A DNA stretch of 64,000 nt. It comes from Carya illinoinensis (Eukaryota; Streptophyta; Magnoliopsida; Fagales; Juglandaceae). Location of the stretch: NCBI RefSeq assembly GCF_018687715.1, contig NC_056767.1, forward strand, positions 28,135,501 to 28,199,500, written 5' to 3'. A program made the position numbers and the translations under genes. This document shows positions 45,188-57,275 of the stretch, in pieces (the first letter of the stretch is position 1; every line of letters begins with the position of its first letter). The notes beneath the pieces are model-generated. The model saw only the letters and a list, made by a program, of their open reading frames with translations. It was not told the origin of the DNA and ran no database searches.

Positions 45188-46696
45188 TGTGACGCCCCTA
45201 ACTCCCACGTACGGACACGTGAAAATCGAGGTATCGGGATGATGACAACAGGGGTCATGTATCCCATCGCTAAGTGCCAAGTGTGTATACATGCAGCACG
45301 TGTACATAAAAATAACGCAGTGGTAATTAATAAAAAGTCTTTCAACAAGCATACTAATAATATTACAAACAACCAGTATTATATTATCAAAACTCCAGCG
45401 AAGCCGCCTCCTCGGGCTCAATCTCCTCGTCCTCTGCATCAAAATATATGGTACCAAAGACGGTACCACAGGTAAATAACAAACCAAACAAACCTCAAGA
45501 TAAAAATATATTAATACAATAATCAAATGCATGAACATGATGCCATATGCATATGTCCTGAAAATCCTCATTTTTCCACGTATTCCAAAATCCCATTTTG
45601 TCTCAAAACATTTTCTTTAAAACATTTCCTCGCCATTATCCTAGATAATGGCCCAAAAATCCAATCTCGTTATTTTTTTAGAAAGTTGCCCATTAACCAA
45701 ACCATCAGAGCACTCTAGGCGGGAATCGCAGGCAGGACTCTACCACCATCCCAACGTTGCGTGCACTGTAGGCTGGAATCGTAGGCGGGACCTACCACCA
45801 TCACTACACGTACTTCTGACTCAAACTAGTCCATCCAATCGTTCAAATATATCCAAAAATATTTCTCGTTTGAAAACCTAGTTTTCAAGTTCCAACACAT
45901 GTACATGCATGCAATTATACGAAAACTCAGTTTTCCTTTTCAAACATGAACATGCATGCACTATGCAATGCTTACGACAAGATACTAAAAATAACCAACA
46001 ACAACAATTTCCAACATTAATTAACATCAAACAAATATAAATACAACTCCGTCCTCAAATCCAACCGACCCCCGACTCTTCGGACTTAGTTCGGCAAAAC
46101 CAACCAAATCACAAAATATTTGTTAATTATAAAATATATTTAAATCTCAAAAGGTAGTTTGGAAAATACTTATAGTGCTATAAAATATTTTTTGAAGGAT
46201 CAACAAGCTGCAAAAGGCAAAGGAAAAGCAACATAACAGTGCAAAATACACTGTGACCGTGGGTTGTAAAATATCCACTTTTGAATAGGAACGAACCAAG
46301 GCTTGTGATTGATAGGGAATGGTTTAGAGGTGTTTATGAAGCTAGTGGAAGTGAGGGTTGGCCGTAGGTGGCGGCAAAAACGGCAGTGGAAGTGAAAAAT
46401 GGCCAAAACGGAGTTATGCTCGTGGGGGTTGCTCCGGTGACGGATCGGTGCTGGAAATGGGTGGTTTAGGTAGGCAAGAGGTCGGTGATGAAGTGGTGGA
46501 TAGAGGTAGAACGACGGAGGTGAATAGCCCAAAAGCCGTGCGGCATGGAGGAGTTCGTGTGGCTTAACGGTCAAGCCGGAGGGGTTGAAATTTGGTGGGG
46601 AGGTGCGCTGGCTGGTGGGGAGTCGAATGGGAGGGGTGGTATAAGCCATGGCTGCGAGCGGCGACAGCATGGGTAGGAAGAAAAAAAATGACAGAA

Positions 46697-46773
<77 letters not shown>

Positions 46774-47242
46774 TCGCACGGGGTTGGGGGGATTCGGGGG
46801 AAGAAAGAAGAAGAAAAGAAAAAGAAAGAAGAAAAAGGAGAAAAGGAAAAGAGAAGAAAAAGGAAAAGGGAAAAAGAAAACAGGAAGGAAAAGAAATGAG
46901 ATCCAATCCTCACATCTTTGGCTAGAAAACTGATCAAACGAAAACAATTTAAAAGCTATAAATTGAATAGAATAATTTAAACACGAAACCTTGCTAAAAT
47001 ATTATAATTAACTAGTAAAAACTAACAACAAAATTTTAAATCCAAAAATAAACTAAATTAAATTAAATAGCAATTTAAACACAAACCAATAATTAATATT
47101 AAGAAAGCACCTCAAAAATAATTTCACAACTAAATAAATCCAATTAAAATTCGATAAATTTAAAATAAAAGAATCAATATTTTAATTAATTTAAAAACTC
47201 ATTTCAATTAAAAAAAAAAGAAAGTAAAAGCAGGGTATCACA
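45188..47242. mobile_element. Solo LTR (2,055 bp, probably Gypsy) in OSC copy 2 exon 5
   Basis: TGTGACGCCCC at the left and GGTATCACA at the right are the typical ends of a class of long plant LTRs. A perfect 5-bp duplication flanks it, and no internal retroviral sequence is found. It contains a (GA)n run and a long polypurine tract (46693-46900). The frames inside it (such as 46200-46947 and 45137-45571) look like low-complexity shadows, not genes. Formed by LTR-LTR recombination. Confidence 0.82.
46693..46900 (+). repeat. (GA)n microsatellite and polypurine tract inside the solo LTR
   Basis: GA units at about 46699-46771, a short mixed break, then A/G only from about 46799 to 46880, about 85% purine overall. 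Confidence 0.9.
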
Positions 47243-47247
47243 GAGTT

Positions 47248-47281
47248 CTGGCTTCTTCTTGATTTCATCCCCTTAATCCAA
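47248..47281 (+). pseudogene. OSC copy 2 exon 5 scrap
   Basis: With the first bases at 45184-45187 it reads EFWLLLDFIPL, matching the EFWLLPNFIP region of the family, then donor GTGAAT. Confidence 0.7.
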
Positions 47282-47364
47282 GTGAATCTTTGTGACTTAA
47301 TGTCTCTTTCTTAGTTTTTTTTTTTTTTTTTTTAAATTGCACCTTAATTTTACAAAAAATATAG

Positions 47365-47530
47365 GCAAAATGTCATGCCACGCTCACTTAGTTTACATGC
47401 CAATGTCTTATTCATATGGAAGGAGGGTCGTGGGTCCAATCACTTAGTTGGTTCATTCACTAAGAAAAGAGTTATACAACGAGCCTTACAATCTAGTTAA
47501 TTGGAATAAAGCCAGGAATACAATTGCAAG
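47365..47530 (+). pseudogene. OSC copy 2 exon 6
   Basis: [26 protein letters not shown], then [18 protein letters not shown]. The MLCYxR motif is altered (MSCHAH). Confidence 0.85.
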
Positions 47531-47755
47531 TGCTTGTACGACGGACAATAATTTTCATCTTCTTTGTCTTTCCTTTTCTTTTTGAGTCAAATCTGCCTAG
47601 CAAGACTATAGACTTTCAAAAGTCTCTGTTTCGTTTGTAATAGGGTAATCCTCTGCCATAATGTACCGAGGTTATCCATCGATAAACTTAAGTATCTTTT
47701 AATTCGATGAACAACCATAAAAACTCATTCAAAGTGCTATTGATAATTAATATAG

Positions 47756-47839
47756 GAGAATTTGTACTATCCACACCTCTGATACAAGATTTGGCATGGG
47801 GTTTTCTTCGCCATTTAACCAAACCTCTTTCCAAGCATT
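47756..47839 (+). pseudogene. OSC copy 2 exon 7, first part
   Basis: ENLYYPH, a one-base loss, then [20 protein letters not shown], cut by CACTA-2 at CCAAGCATT. Confidence 0.87.
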
Positions 47840-47852
47840 CATTACAAGAAAT

Positions 47853-48040
47853 CTAGCCTATTGCAGCGATTTTTATATTGTTGCAAAAAAAATCGCTGCA
47901 AAAGATAATATATTGCAGTGATTTTTAAATTGTTGTTAAGTTTTTGCCTAAAAACTCATAATTTACCTTATATTTGTATTTACAGCAAAAAATAGAATTT
48001 TTGCAGTGATTTTGACTGCTATATATCTCAAACAATGTTG
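47853..48040. repeat. CACTA-2 left subterminal repeats
   Basis: TTGCAGCGATTTTTA / TTGCAGTGATTTT / AAATCGCTGCAA variants repeated in both directions. Confidence 0.7.
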
Positions 48041-48526
48041 CAACGCTGAAATAATTGACGAAATTAGCTCTGGGCACCAAATTTCTCATTTTATTTTTCC
48101 CCTATTTTCTTTCCTGCTTCTCTAGTTCTCTTTGTTCTCTCTTCTCCCAAATCGCATGATTTCCTCCACCCCATTTTCATAAGACCATTTCCCTTGTAGT
48201 GTCTCTACCCCCATGTCATCTCACGTGGGTCTCTTTCCCAATCCCCACGCCGATCTCATTATGGCCTCACCTTTCTCTCTTGGATTTCTCTATATCACTG
48301 CTGCTAGGGGCGCCGTTCGCCACCTCCCACACCTTGATGCCGTTGCCAATCCTCCATCGGAGCCCCCTTCTCCTCCTTGCCTAGCCAAGCAGCCCGAGGA
48401 CCTCTCTCTCTCCCTTGCTCTGTTTGCAAGCCACGACCCTCACACATTGGAAAACTTTGCCACTCCCTTGTGAGTTTCGCTTATTCTTTTCTTCTGTTTT
48501 TCTTCATGTTTTGCTAGAATATATAC

Positions 48527-48558
<32 letters not shown>

Positions 48559-50517
48559 CTGATATTTTGCCCCCTTGCTCTCATGATTTCCCATTTGTTA
48601 CATTTCTGAGGCTCAAATCTATGTTCATTGATTTCGAATTACTATCTTGTTAACCCTAACTTATTAGACAGTACTCGATCTGTTTATGCACCACCATTGG
48701 TGTTCCTTGTGTATGAAGATCACTTTTTTAGAAATTTCCTATGTAGTCTATTAATAAGAACACTATAATTTGGATGTGCACTATGCCTTCAAAATCAATT
48801 CTCTTCACCAGCACTATACTTGATTTTATAAAATCTCCTTTGTTATTTCTAACTGTAAACATGTGTTTGATATTAGTTGATATTGAGTATATTGGGTAGG
48901 TTGTGTAAATGCATTGTGTCCATTATCTGTGTTTACATGATTAAATGCACATTCATTCCTAGATTCTTGTATATATAATGCTATTATTCCATAGCAATAT
49001 CATTTTTTATGTGTGCTGTACAAATATTTTGTTTCTTGCATAATATCTTAGGTCCTTGAGTAATAACTTGCAGTCATCATACGTGGTTTATGAATCAAGA
49101 TATGTACTTGTGCATCTCAATTAATTAATGCAGATCTACATATTCTATATGATGTTGCAATTATAATATTTGAATAAGGCCTATGCAGTAAAAGAAAATA
49201 CAATATTCAATACTCACAATATAGCATAGAATATCTATGGAATATTACTATATTATCATATTGCCGCTTCCATCCCTTTAATTACTTTCTTTTAGCTTTT
49301 TGTTGAGGCTTTCATTTCACCATGCACTACTCTTGTAAGGGGGAAAAGTAAAACTTAGTTGGCAAGTATAAGTTAATATTATTAAATTACAGCAAATTCA
49401 AAGAGGAGAGATAGATAAAAGTTCAATAAACATGGAAGTGTGTTAAAACTTCACTGTATGAACATTGAAAGCAGCTAATAATTAGGGGCACTGTAGTGTT
49501 TAAGGAACATTCATATAATGCATGCATGCATGCAGTTTCATAATTAGGTGTCATATTTTGTTAAAGCTGGAAACATTACTTTTCATTATGTAACTTGTAT
49601 TAGAAACATGATCTTTCTCCTAGCTAGGCCAGGAATTCTATTTTTTTTTTGGTAACATGCAGAAACCTTGTTAAAATTAACCATGCACATGATGATCTCA
49701 TGACTTATAAAGTGTTAAACTCACCATCATGTATAGTTTATTTTTTTCTCAAGCATGAGCAAGTGTCATCTCATGACAATTTTTATTCTTATTACAAGAT
49801 AATTAATAATATCATATTTTATATTCTTTAATTGACTCTACAAAATGAAGTGAATGCACTAGTGGAAGCAGTATTGATCAGGATCATGCATGATCATGAT
49901 TAATTTTGAATTATGTATTAGTAGTCGTAGATCTGGCCCTCTAAGCAAGAATATTATATAGATAAGTTTATTAAACAAACAAAAAATATATTAGCACACT
50001 TAAATATTTCATTAAATTACAATAAATAAAATGTTTTAAAAAGTATTACCAGGAAGCCATCAGATCATTTGTCTGTTGCATCGCATATAACTTGTTATTC
50101 ATCAATAATGATGAATGCAGTGGTAAATTCGAAGTCCTTCCACATAAGATTTTTATATGAATTAATCGACTTATAAAAAATGTTTTAAATTATTGTAGAG
50201 AATAATTATTCAATTAATATTGGTATCTTTTTTTTGTATATTTGAAAGTGAAAATATGTGAGATGTTGGAAAATATAGGAGAATTTCGAAAATAAGCTTA
50301 GTGAAGAAATTTCATTCATTCATTATTTCATGGTAATGAAAAATAAGTTTGCATCTACATTAATGAGCTCTTTCCTATAGTTTTATTGATTTCAAGTCTG
50401 AACTGTTTGTGATGATATTTACCGCAAGCGTTCATTTTGGTATGTATAAACCCACTATATTTAGTGTTCATATAAACTTAAAGGTACTAATTTTGTTCCA
50501 TAAAACTTTGTCTACAG
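48041..50517. other. CACTA-2 interior, unassigned
   Basis: Holds a CT-rich leader-like block (48100-48480) with an open frame of no known family and an (AT)n run near 48520-48560, then AT-rich DNA. Some of it may be intron of the captured pyrophosphatase gene. Confidence 0.4.
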
Positions 50518-50546
50518 GACCTGGAGCACCTCATATTTTCAACTTT
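50518..50546 (+). pseudogene. Captured inorganic pyrophosphatase exon, GPGAPHIFNF
   Basis: After TCTACAG, the frame reads GPGAPHIFNF before GTTTTT. Soluble inorganic pyrophosphatases have GPGAPxIFNxVVEI at this place, with an intron in the same spot. Confidence 0.7.
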
Positions 50547-51103
50547 GTTTTTCGAACTTGGCTTTACAGTATGAAGTGGTTTGTTAGTGAAGGGAATAAA
50601 CATATTCAACCCTTGAATTTGGCCTGCCTTATTTTTTTCTGTATTTTCTGTATTGATTGTAGCGCATCCAAAATGCCAACCAAAATCTCCCTCAATTTTT
50701 AGAAGGGGGACCTACTAGAAGATATTAACTTTGTTTTTTTATTTTTTGGGTGGTAACATGCTAAAAGAATGTTCAAGTGAGATTTCTAGCATAATGTTAA
50801 GATCACCATCTTAGCACTAATTTATGTTTCTTTATGAATCTCTAACTCTTTCCCAGCATGCAAATATCACTTGTCCAATAAAAATTATCAAAGAAATTAC
50901 ACATTCTTTATGGTCATTCCCATGCAACCCAATCCAACAGCGTTCCCTTTTATCCTAGTGGGTAAAACACTAGTGCTGCAGGCTAATGTTTCCAGTACTT
51001 TCTCTTATCTAGCAAGAATTTTCAACTTTTAAATGAAACTCGTTTTCTTCAGGCACATTTTCTAATGTATCTCTTTGTTGTATTACTAATTGGAATGATA
51101 CAG

Positions 51104-51169
51104 GTTGTTGAGATAAAAAAGGGAAGTAAGGTGAAATTTGAGCTTGACAAGAAGACAAGACTAATTAAG
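51104..51169 (+). pseudogene. Captured inorganic pyrophosphatase exon, VVEIKKGSKVKFELDKKT
   Basis: 22 codons between acceptor ATACAG and donor GTATTG, open. They match the beta-strand region with the conserved Lys and Glu of the VVEIxKGSKxKxELDKxTGLIK block. Pyrophosphatase hydrolyses PPi. The remaining exons are not found, so no enzyme can be made. Confidence 0.82.
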
Positions 51170-54100
51170 GTATTGACCATTTAGTCCTCTTAAATGGAAG
51201 ATTTGAGTGCTAGTCTGAAAAGTATATTCTTTCGACTTTGCTTTGAAGCAATACTTAACTAGAAAATTAAAGGTTGGTTCAAAATGACTATACATGCAAA
51301 TCACACTCAAAATGAATGCACATAAGGAATTAATTAGGAATTTTTCTACCTCCTCTTTCCTTCCCATCTCAGTTTCTTATCTATTGATCCAATTTAATGA
51401 AAACTTTCTTCCCACCAGCATCATATACAAGTGGTAAGTGCTTCTTCCAGTTCTTTACTAAAACATGAACTATTAAATGCATGCTTAGTGTCTGATACTG
51501 CTATTCCCGTCTGTCATCACTCTTCTTTGATGAATACAATCATTTATACTCTTGTTCCTTTGATGAATTATTTGTTATTGGCTTGGTGTCTTCCATATCA
51601 TTTTGTACAACTCAGATTGGTAACATGCTTGGTGACACTTGTTATTGGTTTTTAGATCATTTATAAGTTTGGTTTTGTGCTTCCTAATTGTGCAATTGCT
51701 TTTTTGACCAAGAACATATAATTTGAATGTGTATTATATTTTTTGTGGATTCTGTTTTTGTGCATTTTTTTTTAATTTTCTGAAAAACCTTTTCCGGCTA
51801 TTATACATTTTTTTTCTCTATCATTTATTACCAATTCTTTTAATCATTGGCTTTTTTCCTCCTCCGTGTTTATAAATACTTAATCGTGGACTGAGATGAT
51901 TTTCCCTTTCCCTTTATGGCCATCTTGATGGGTCCTTGAAATTTTTTTTGCTAAATTTTATATTCTATAGGTTGTATTGTGTACATGATAATGTGGGGTC
52001 ATGTGTTATTTATGCATTAGTTAAGCTACATAATTTCTGGACTTTATGATTTTCCTATGCTTGCACTCATATTACATCTTCCCCTTTAGAACACATCTTC
52101 CCTTCATTTCTGAATGCTATTGGATGTGCTTCAAAGGATGTTTTGGTTTCAGCTTCAGTACTCTGTTGTCATGCTTATATTCTAGTTGAGATATCTATTG
52201 GTAAAGATTTGTGTTGGTTATTTGCTGCAATCCCATATTAAGTTATTTCAAATTTGCTCCATCTCTTTTGTAACTAATTTTTATGGAAGGAAAAAGTTTC
52301 AAGCAATGTGGTAATAAGGTATATAAACAATTTAATTTGGAATTTTTAAATTTACATCATCTCCTTTTTAGGTACTTTATTGCGTTCTCTAGCTTTTTTT
52401 TCTACCTAGAGTGAGATGTTGGAGAGTGGAGGTGGATGGTTTAGGTCATACCTGGCACTCATGTCCTACTATTTCCGCTCTGTTTTAGACACTTGGTACT
52501 CATGCTAGAGACACCTGCTGCTTCCACCTTGTTTGTGCATAGTTGCTTATATGACTTCTCTGATTGAGAGGGCTAAAAAATGCTTAAACTTTTCAGCCAC
52601 TGTTTACATCACGCATCTCTTCATATGCATTGCCTATGGAGGTTGGCCTTCCTCAATAACCTGGTGGGTAATCCATTATAGAAGTTTTCTTCTATACATT
52701 ACTTATCTAGAAAATTCTCATTCTCTAATGCATTTTCTTATTGTTCTGGCACTCAACTTCCTATGTTGGATGTTGTGCTGCTATGCTGTCTTATTTTCCA
52801 TTACCTATTTAATTGTAACAACATTAATGATCACCATTTGCATTTGCTCTTCAAATGGTTTCTCTTACTATTGGAAAATGATGAAGGTGACTCTATCTTA
52901 ATTTTTATCACCAAGGCATAATCCAGGCGTGACGTTTGCAAACATGTATGCTTGTTATATTGAATGAAACTTTCAGTTTCTGCCCCCCCTCTCCTCTCTC
53001 ATGATGACTATCTAATTACTTCATCTTCTTGTCTCTCTTTAATTTTTTGAGTCCTACTGTTCACACTCAATTGTTCCTTCCTCTTTCTCTAGACCACTTA
53101 TGTTTTTTGTTATTTCTATCACTTGGAATTGAATACAATTCTTAATCGAAATGAAAGAGAATGGTAGTTCATGAAAGGTGGTTTTTCTTATAAGCATGCT
53201 TGATGATTTTTAATAAGGTTGAAGATGTAAGATTCCATTTTCTATATACGAGTGTCATTTTGTTTATCTCTCTTCCATATAAAATGCAAGTACGAATTCA
53301 CACCAAATTTCATACTTTGACATTATGCATGACTGGAAAAATATCTCACAATATATTATTAGCAAACACAAAGGATGTGACACGTGCAGAGGTCATACTT
53401 TCAGCTTTAGCTTTAAGGTGCCATGTCTAAGTATGGTTTACTTGGACACTATTACTATCTAGGCATGCATTAGCATCATGCACATACTGTAGATATTAAT
53501 CTATCAAATAATGGCTAACACCTATTGAAGATAGTCATGACTGGAAAAAGTTTTGTTAACTTGATGGTTTTGTTCTTTTGTATTTGTAAGCAGGAAGTTA
53601 TAATAAGGGGTTGTTTTTTGAATTTTTTTTGGTTGGTCTTAAAGGATATGCTACTGTATTCAGATTTTCATGTAGAGAGCTCATATTAATGAAAAGGAAA
53701 AGTGACATAGACCAGTGTAAAAGGCCAACTTAACTGGCAAAAAGTGATATTACCAGGTTTGAGAGTTGGAACTTTTCCAGGTTGACGCATAGTGATGATG
53801 TAGGCACTAATGACATTCAGAATGTGGGGAATCTGGGTGTTGGATTTTGTGGTGTTGGGGAATTTCATGACTTGAACTACTGGTTGTCATGAGTAACCAT
53901 CACAGTATCTGGATTTTCGAGGGATAATGAGAATCAGAAGAGGTGGTTTCAACTATCTGGATTTTCCTTTATAAATCATCACAGTATCCTTCTTCTATTA
54001 GTCACCTGCAGTTTGTACCCATGATAAACAAAGTCTATGTTTAGTGAATCCAATCCTTGATGTTTTATCCAAATAACTTGAGGTTGCAAATTATAGCCTT

Positions 54101-54448
54101 TGTAGGTAAGAATTTTTATGTCAGTATCTTCTTGGTACACCTGTTCTTCACTGTTGGACTGGAAAGTATACTCCAATATTTGCTTTTCAGTTGCTTCAGT
54201 TGGCTTTCTAGAGAATCTTTCTGGTTGTTGTTTCCTAAAGTTTATTGATCTACTTGTGGTGATACACATGTATTATTGAGTGAAGTAGCTGGCCAGGACT
54301 GAGTGTCTATTAAAGTCATTTTTATTCTTCATTAGCTCAGTTCTAATACTTTTATATTTGCCTAGATAAATTATGGTACTAAATTATGTTGCTTTTATTT
54401 CTTATTTCTTACTTCCTACAATCATTGTTTTATTTTATTTTGTGGTAG
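51170..54448. other. CACTA-2 interior between captured exons
   Basis: AT-rich, probably intron-derived DNA of the captured genes. Open frames here (for example 52533-52901, hydrophobic) show no family and no splice context. Confidence 0.4.
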
Positions 54449-54493
54449 CAATATGGTGATATCAGAACTCTGTATACTGCCAAAGAGCTTGAG
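54449..54493 (+). pseudogene. Possible captured exon, QYGDIRTLYTAKELE (Mei2-like RRM?)
   Basis: 15 open codons between TGGTAG and GTATGT. QYGDIRTLYTA is the RNP2-side stretch of Mei2-like RNA-binding proteins; KELE departs from it. Short, so tentative. Confidence 0.4.
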
Positions 54494-55625
54494 GTATGTA
54501 ACTTAATTAAATTTTTTCTGGGAGTAGCATATGCCTGTCATAGAATTTGATTATTGTGTACAGGCCAAATGTATCGTAGTCATGTACAAAAAATTAGAAA
54601 TTGTTTGGTTGGACAGAAGAAAATTCCAAGTTTTCATCACTAAACCGTAGATGTCAGAGGGTTGGGTGTTCCATTGACTATTTTGTGGTACCAGGTGTTT
54701 GCCACAAACTCTTCCTTAAACAATCATAAGTCATTACTATGTGACATTCTAGTCGATTAGAATAATCCAGCTTTTCAATATGGTTTTGCCAACATGTCAA
54801 CCAAATCTATTGCTCTTTTACATACTTATCTTAAGGAAAGCATGTATCATTTCAATGCCCCATGATTGGGCTTTTTATTAAATAATCTACGTTTGTTTTT
54901 TTGCATTAAATGATCAACAATTTTATTCATGTGGTGCATTTTTCTTGGATATCTGAATATCATAATAATATGTGTGCTACTTTAGCAAACAAATTTTTCA
55001 TATTGAATATTATGTGTGCTAAAGTAAGTACAACAAACATATACATATGAGTGACAATGAGTGACACTGGCTACATACATGGCCCTTTAAGGCTTTGAAG
55101 AAAGGTATCATGAACCCAGGTCAATCAAATATATGGCCCTTGAGAGCAGAAAGTGGATAAATTTATCCCTGCTTTCGTCAAGTTGAGTAAGAGAGTAGGA
55201 TTATTCCACACATCTAAATTATTGTTGTCCCGTCTCAAAAGTTTTTTACATGCTACACCAATTAAAGAAAAAAAAAACTAGTCACAAAAGAAAAGGGTAC
55301 GTGAAGACAATTAAATATTTGTTCTCAATAAGTACATATTTAATTGATACATAAACTAGAGCCAAACTTCAATGCAATTCACACACATGCCATCACTAAC
55401 ACCCATGAGACACATATGTATTTTGATTTTGTAATATAAATTTAATAAGCCTTCCACTAGCTACATATATATTTAGTCGTTCTTCTCTATGGAATGTTAC
55501 ATGATTCCAAAGTTTTATAGTTTTACTCTCATCTCTTGTTTGTTTTAGTGAGGTATCTCTTGGTTTTTACTAACTCATGCCATATCAATACCTTTCCCAT
55601 CTTTCTATTTTTTCCTTTACCTCAG

Positions 55626-55757
55626 ATAATGGCCATTATAGCAGATTTTATGCTTGTCTGGCTTCCAGCACCTATTGTTTCTCTTCGGCCACCTCTTGCA
55701 ATCAGTGCTGGACCTATTGCTAAGTTCTTCTATGGCTGTCCCGATAATAAGTTTCAG
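55626..55757 (+). pseudogene. Captured RETICULATA-related (DUF3411) exon
   Basis: 44 open codons between CTCAG and GTTATT: MAIIADFMLVWLPAPIVSLR, PPLAISAGPIAKFFYG, CPDNKFQ. This is the first membrane-segment region of the plastid-envelope RETICULATA-related proteins, which shape leaf mesophyll and amino-acid supply. Only this exon is present. Confidence 0.75.
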
Positions 55758-56260
55758 GTTATTGTTTGTATCAGTATTTATTTGGTTGTTGGTGTCTAGG
55801 TTGTCATTTTCACAAGCAACAGTAGCATCATATGAACCTAATGTTGTCAGTGGCATGCTTTTAAAATCCTGTCTGTAGGTGTCTTTGGCTGAAACATCTT
55901 TTTCATTTTTGCAAAGAATAGGTGCAATAACGGTGTGTTGGATGATTAGAGAAATTTTAGCAATACTTTGAAATGTATCAAACTACCTCTCCATCTATAT
56001 AAATTATAATGTAAATGAATTTATAATTTGACTTGGGTAAGGATCCTTGAGTACTTTGTTGTTATTTTCTATGTACCTTTTGTATTATTAAGTAAAGGGA
56101 ATTAAATCCTAGCTGATCTACTAACTATGCTTCTAATACAAGTAAAAAATTACTACTGAAACAGTTTCAGTCGTAAGTTTTTTTTTTTTTTTAATTTTGT
56201 AATTGAGTATTTCCAGCGACTGAAAATCACTAGAAATAGGTCAAAACTCTTCGCAATTGA
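55758..56260. other. CACTA-2 interior, after the captured exons
   Basis: AT-rich, no gene seen. Confidence 0.4.
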
Positions 56261-56261
56261 T

Positions 56262-56530
56262 CTACTCCCGCGATTTTAATCCTTGAAAAAAATGTTAAAT
56301 GTAACAAAGAAAGCAAGCATTGTTTCTAATATGGGTTATTTGCAGTGTTTTTTGACTTTTTGCAGAGATTTTAGTCCTTTAAAAAAATATTAAATGCAAC
56401 AAAGGAAGCAAACGCTAGTTCTAATATGGGGTATTTACAGCGCTTTTTGACGTTTTGCAATGATTTTAGTCCTTAGAAGGAATGTTAAATGCAACGAAGG
56501 AAGCAAGTGTTGCTTCTGATATGAGATGCG
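56262..56530 (+). repeat. Tandem repeat, three units of about 95 bp, in CACTA-2 right end
   Basis: Units share GATTTTAGTCCTT, then AAATATTAAATGCAACAAAGG, AAGCAA and CTAATATGGG. They start near 56265, 56340 and 56430. Together with the following GCAACAAAAATATATCGCTG stretch they form the right subterminal region. Confidence 0.8.
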
Positions 56531-56810
56531 CTGTTGAGAGCTTTGCAAGGATTAAAATTGCTGGAATTGCTCAAAAGCAGCAATCCTAATGGGAATTTCA
56601 TAACCCATTCCCAGCGTGCTATTTTATAATTTGCAACAAAAATATATCGCTGCAATTGACTATATTTGTAACATTTTTTTGATATCGTTGCAATTGGTCA
56701 GAAGTGAAAGGTTTATATTGTTGAACATGCTTTTGATCAATTGCAGTATTTTTTCATGGTATTTGCAATGATTTTGAGCGCTACAAAATGCCAGATTCCT
56801 TATAGTCGTT

Positions 56811-56913
56811 GGCCTTTTCAATGTTGAGAAAGAAGGCACTAAAAGCTGCCATTGGTCATGTTCATTACGAGAACAAGATGAACAGATATCTATGCATTTG
56901 ATGCATTGAAAAG
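56811..56913 (+). pseudogene. OSC copy 2 exon 7, second part
   Basis: Resumes [20 protein letters not shown], then NRYLCI, TGA, CIEK and donor GTAAAT. Confidence 0.87.
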
Positions 56914-57043
56914 GTAAATAATAATTCGTACACGTATTTCAATTCAATCAAAATGAAGCACATTTTCTAGAGCAAAATATTTGTTGCATGTGTTATCAAA
57001 GAACAAGATAAATTTTGTAAAGTTAAATGCTTTCTTTTGAAAG

Positions 57044-57275
57044 GTGTTGTGTATGATGGTCCATTGGGTTGAAGATCCAAATTTGGAGGCATACAAACTT
57101 CATTTAGCTAGACTAACGGACTACTATTGGGTTTCAGAAGATGGCAAAGGAATGATGCTTGACTTGGGTGATGCAGAGCTTGGGCTATCAGACGTGGGTT
57201 GTTGTTTTTGTTATTCAAACTATTCTGCCTTGTGATCTAAACGAGGAGTACGGGTCACAAATAAAGGCTTCATAG
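57044..57275 (+). pseudogene. OSC copy 2 exons 8 and 9 joined by intron loss, ending TAG
   Basis: [20 protein letters not shown] to VSEDG. The ~290-bp intron known from copy 1 is reduced to about 35 bases (AATGATGCTTGACTTGGGTG), with loss of the donor. Exon 9 follows with an internal deletion and the same terminal TAG as copy 1. Confidence 0.85.

Larger units (their letters stand above)
45183..47247. repeat. 5-bp target-site duplication GAGTT of the solo LTR
   Basis: GAGTT at 45183-45187 and 47243-47247. Confidence 0.88.
47840..56807. mobile_element. CACTA-2: 9-kb non-autonomous CACTA element carrying host gene fragments
   Basis: Left end CATTACAAGAAATCTAGCC; right end, inverted, GACTATAAGGAATCTGGCA: a CACTA terminal repeat with a few changes. 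Flanks are ATT (47837-47839) and GTT (56808-56810), a 3-bp duplication with one difference. OSC copy 1 shows the uninterrupted AAGCGTTGGCC. Subterminal repeats (ATCGCTGCAA type) lie at both ends. No transposase seen. Inside are plant exon fragments, all on the plus strand. Confidence 0.85.

Noticed and set aside
45137..45571. 144-aa minus-strand frame with Cys and hydrophobic residues
   Set aside because: Lies within the solo LTR, no domain, crosses the LTR border.
46200..46947. 245-aa and overlapping frames rich in Ser-Leu or Arg-Glu
   Set aside because: Chance frames through the (GA)n and polypurine tract of the solo LTR, on both strands.
52533..52901. 122-aa hydrophobic frame
   Set aside because: Looks like a membrane protein only because of T-rich intron-like DNA. 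No family or neighbouring exon.
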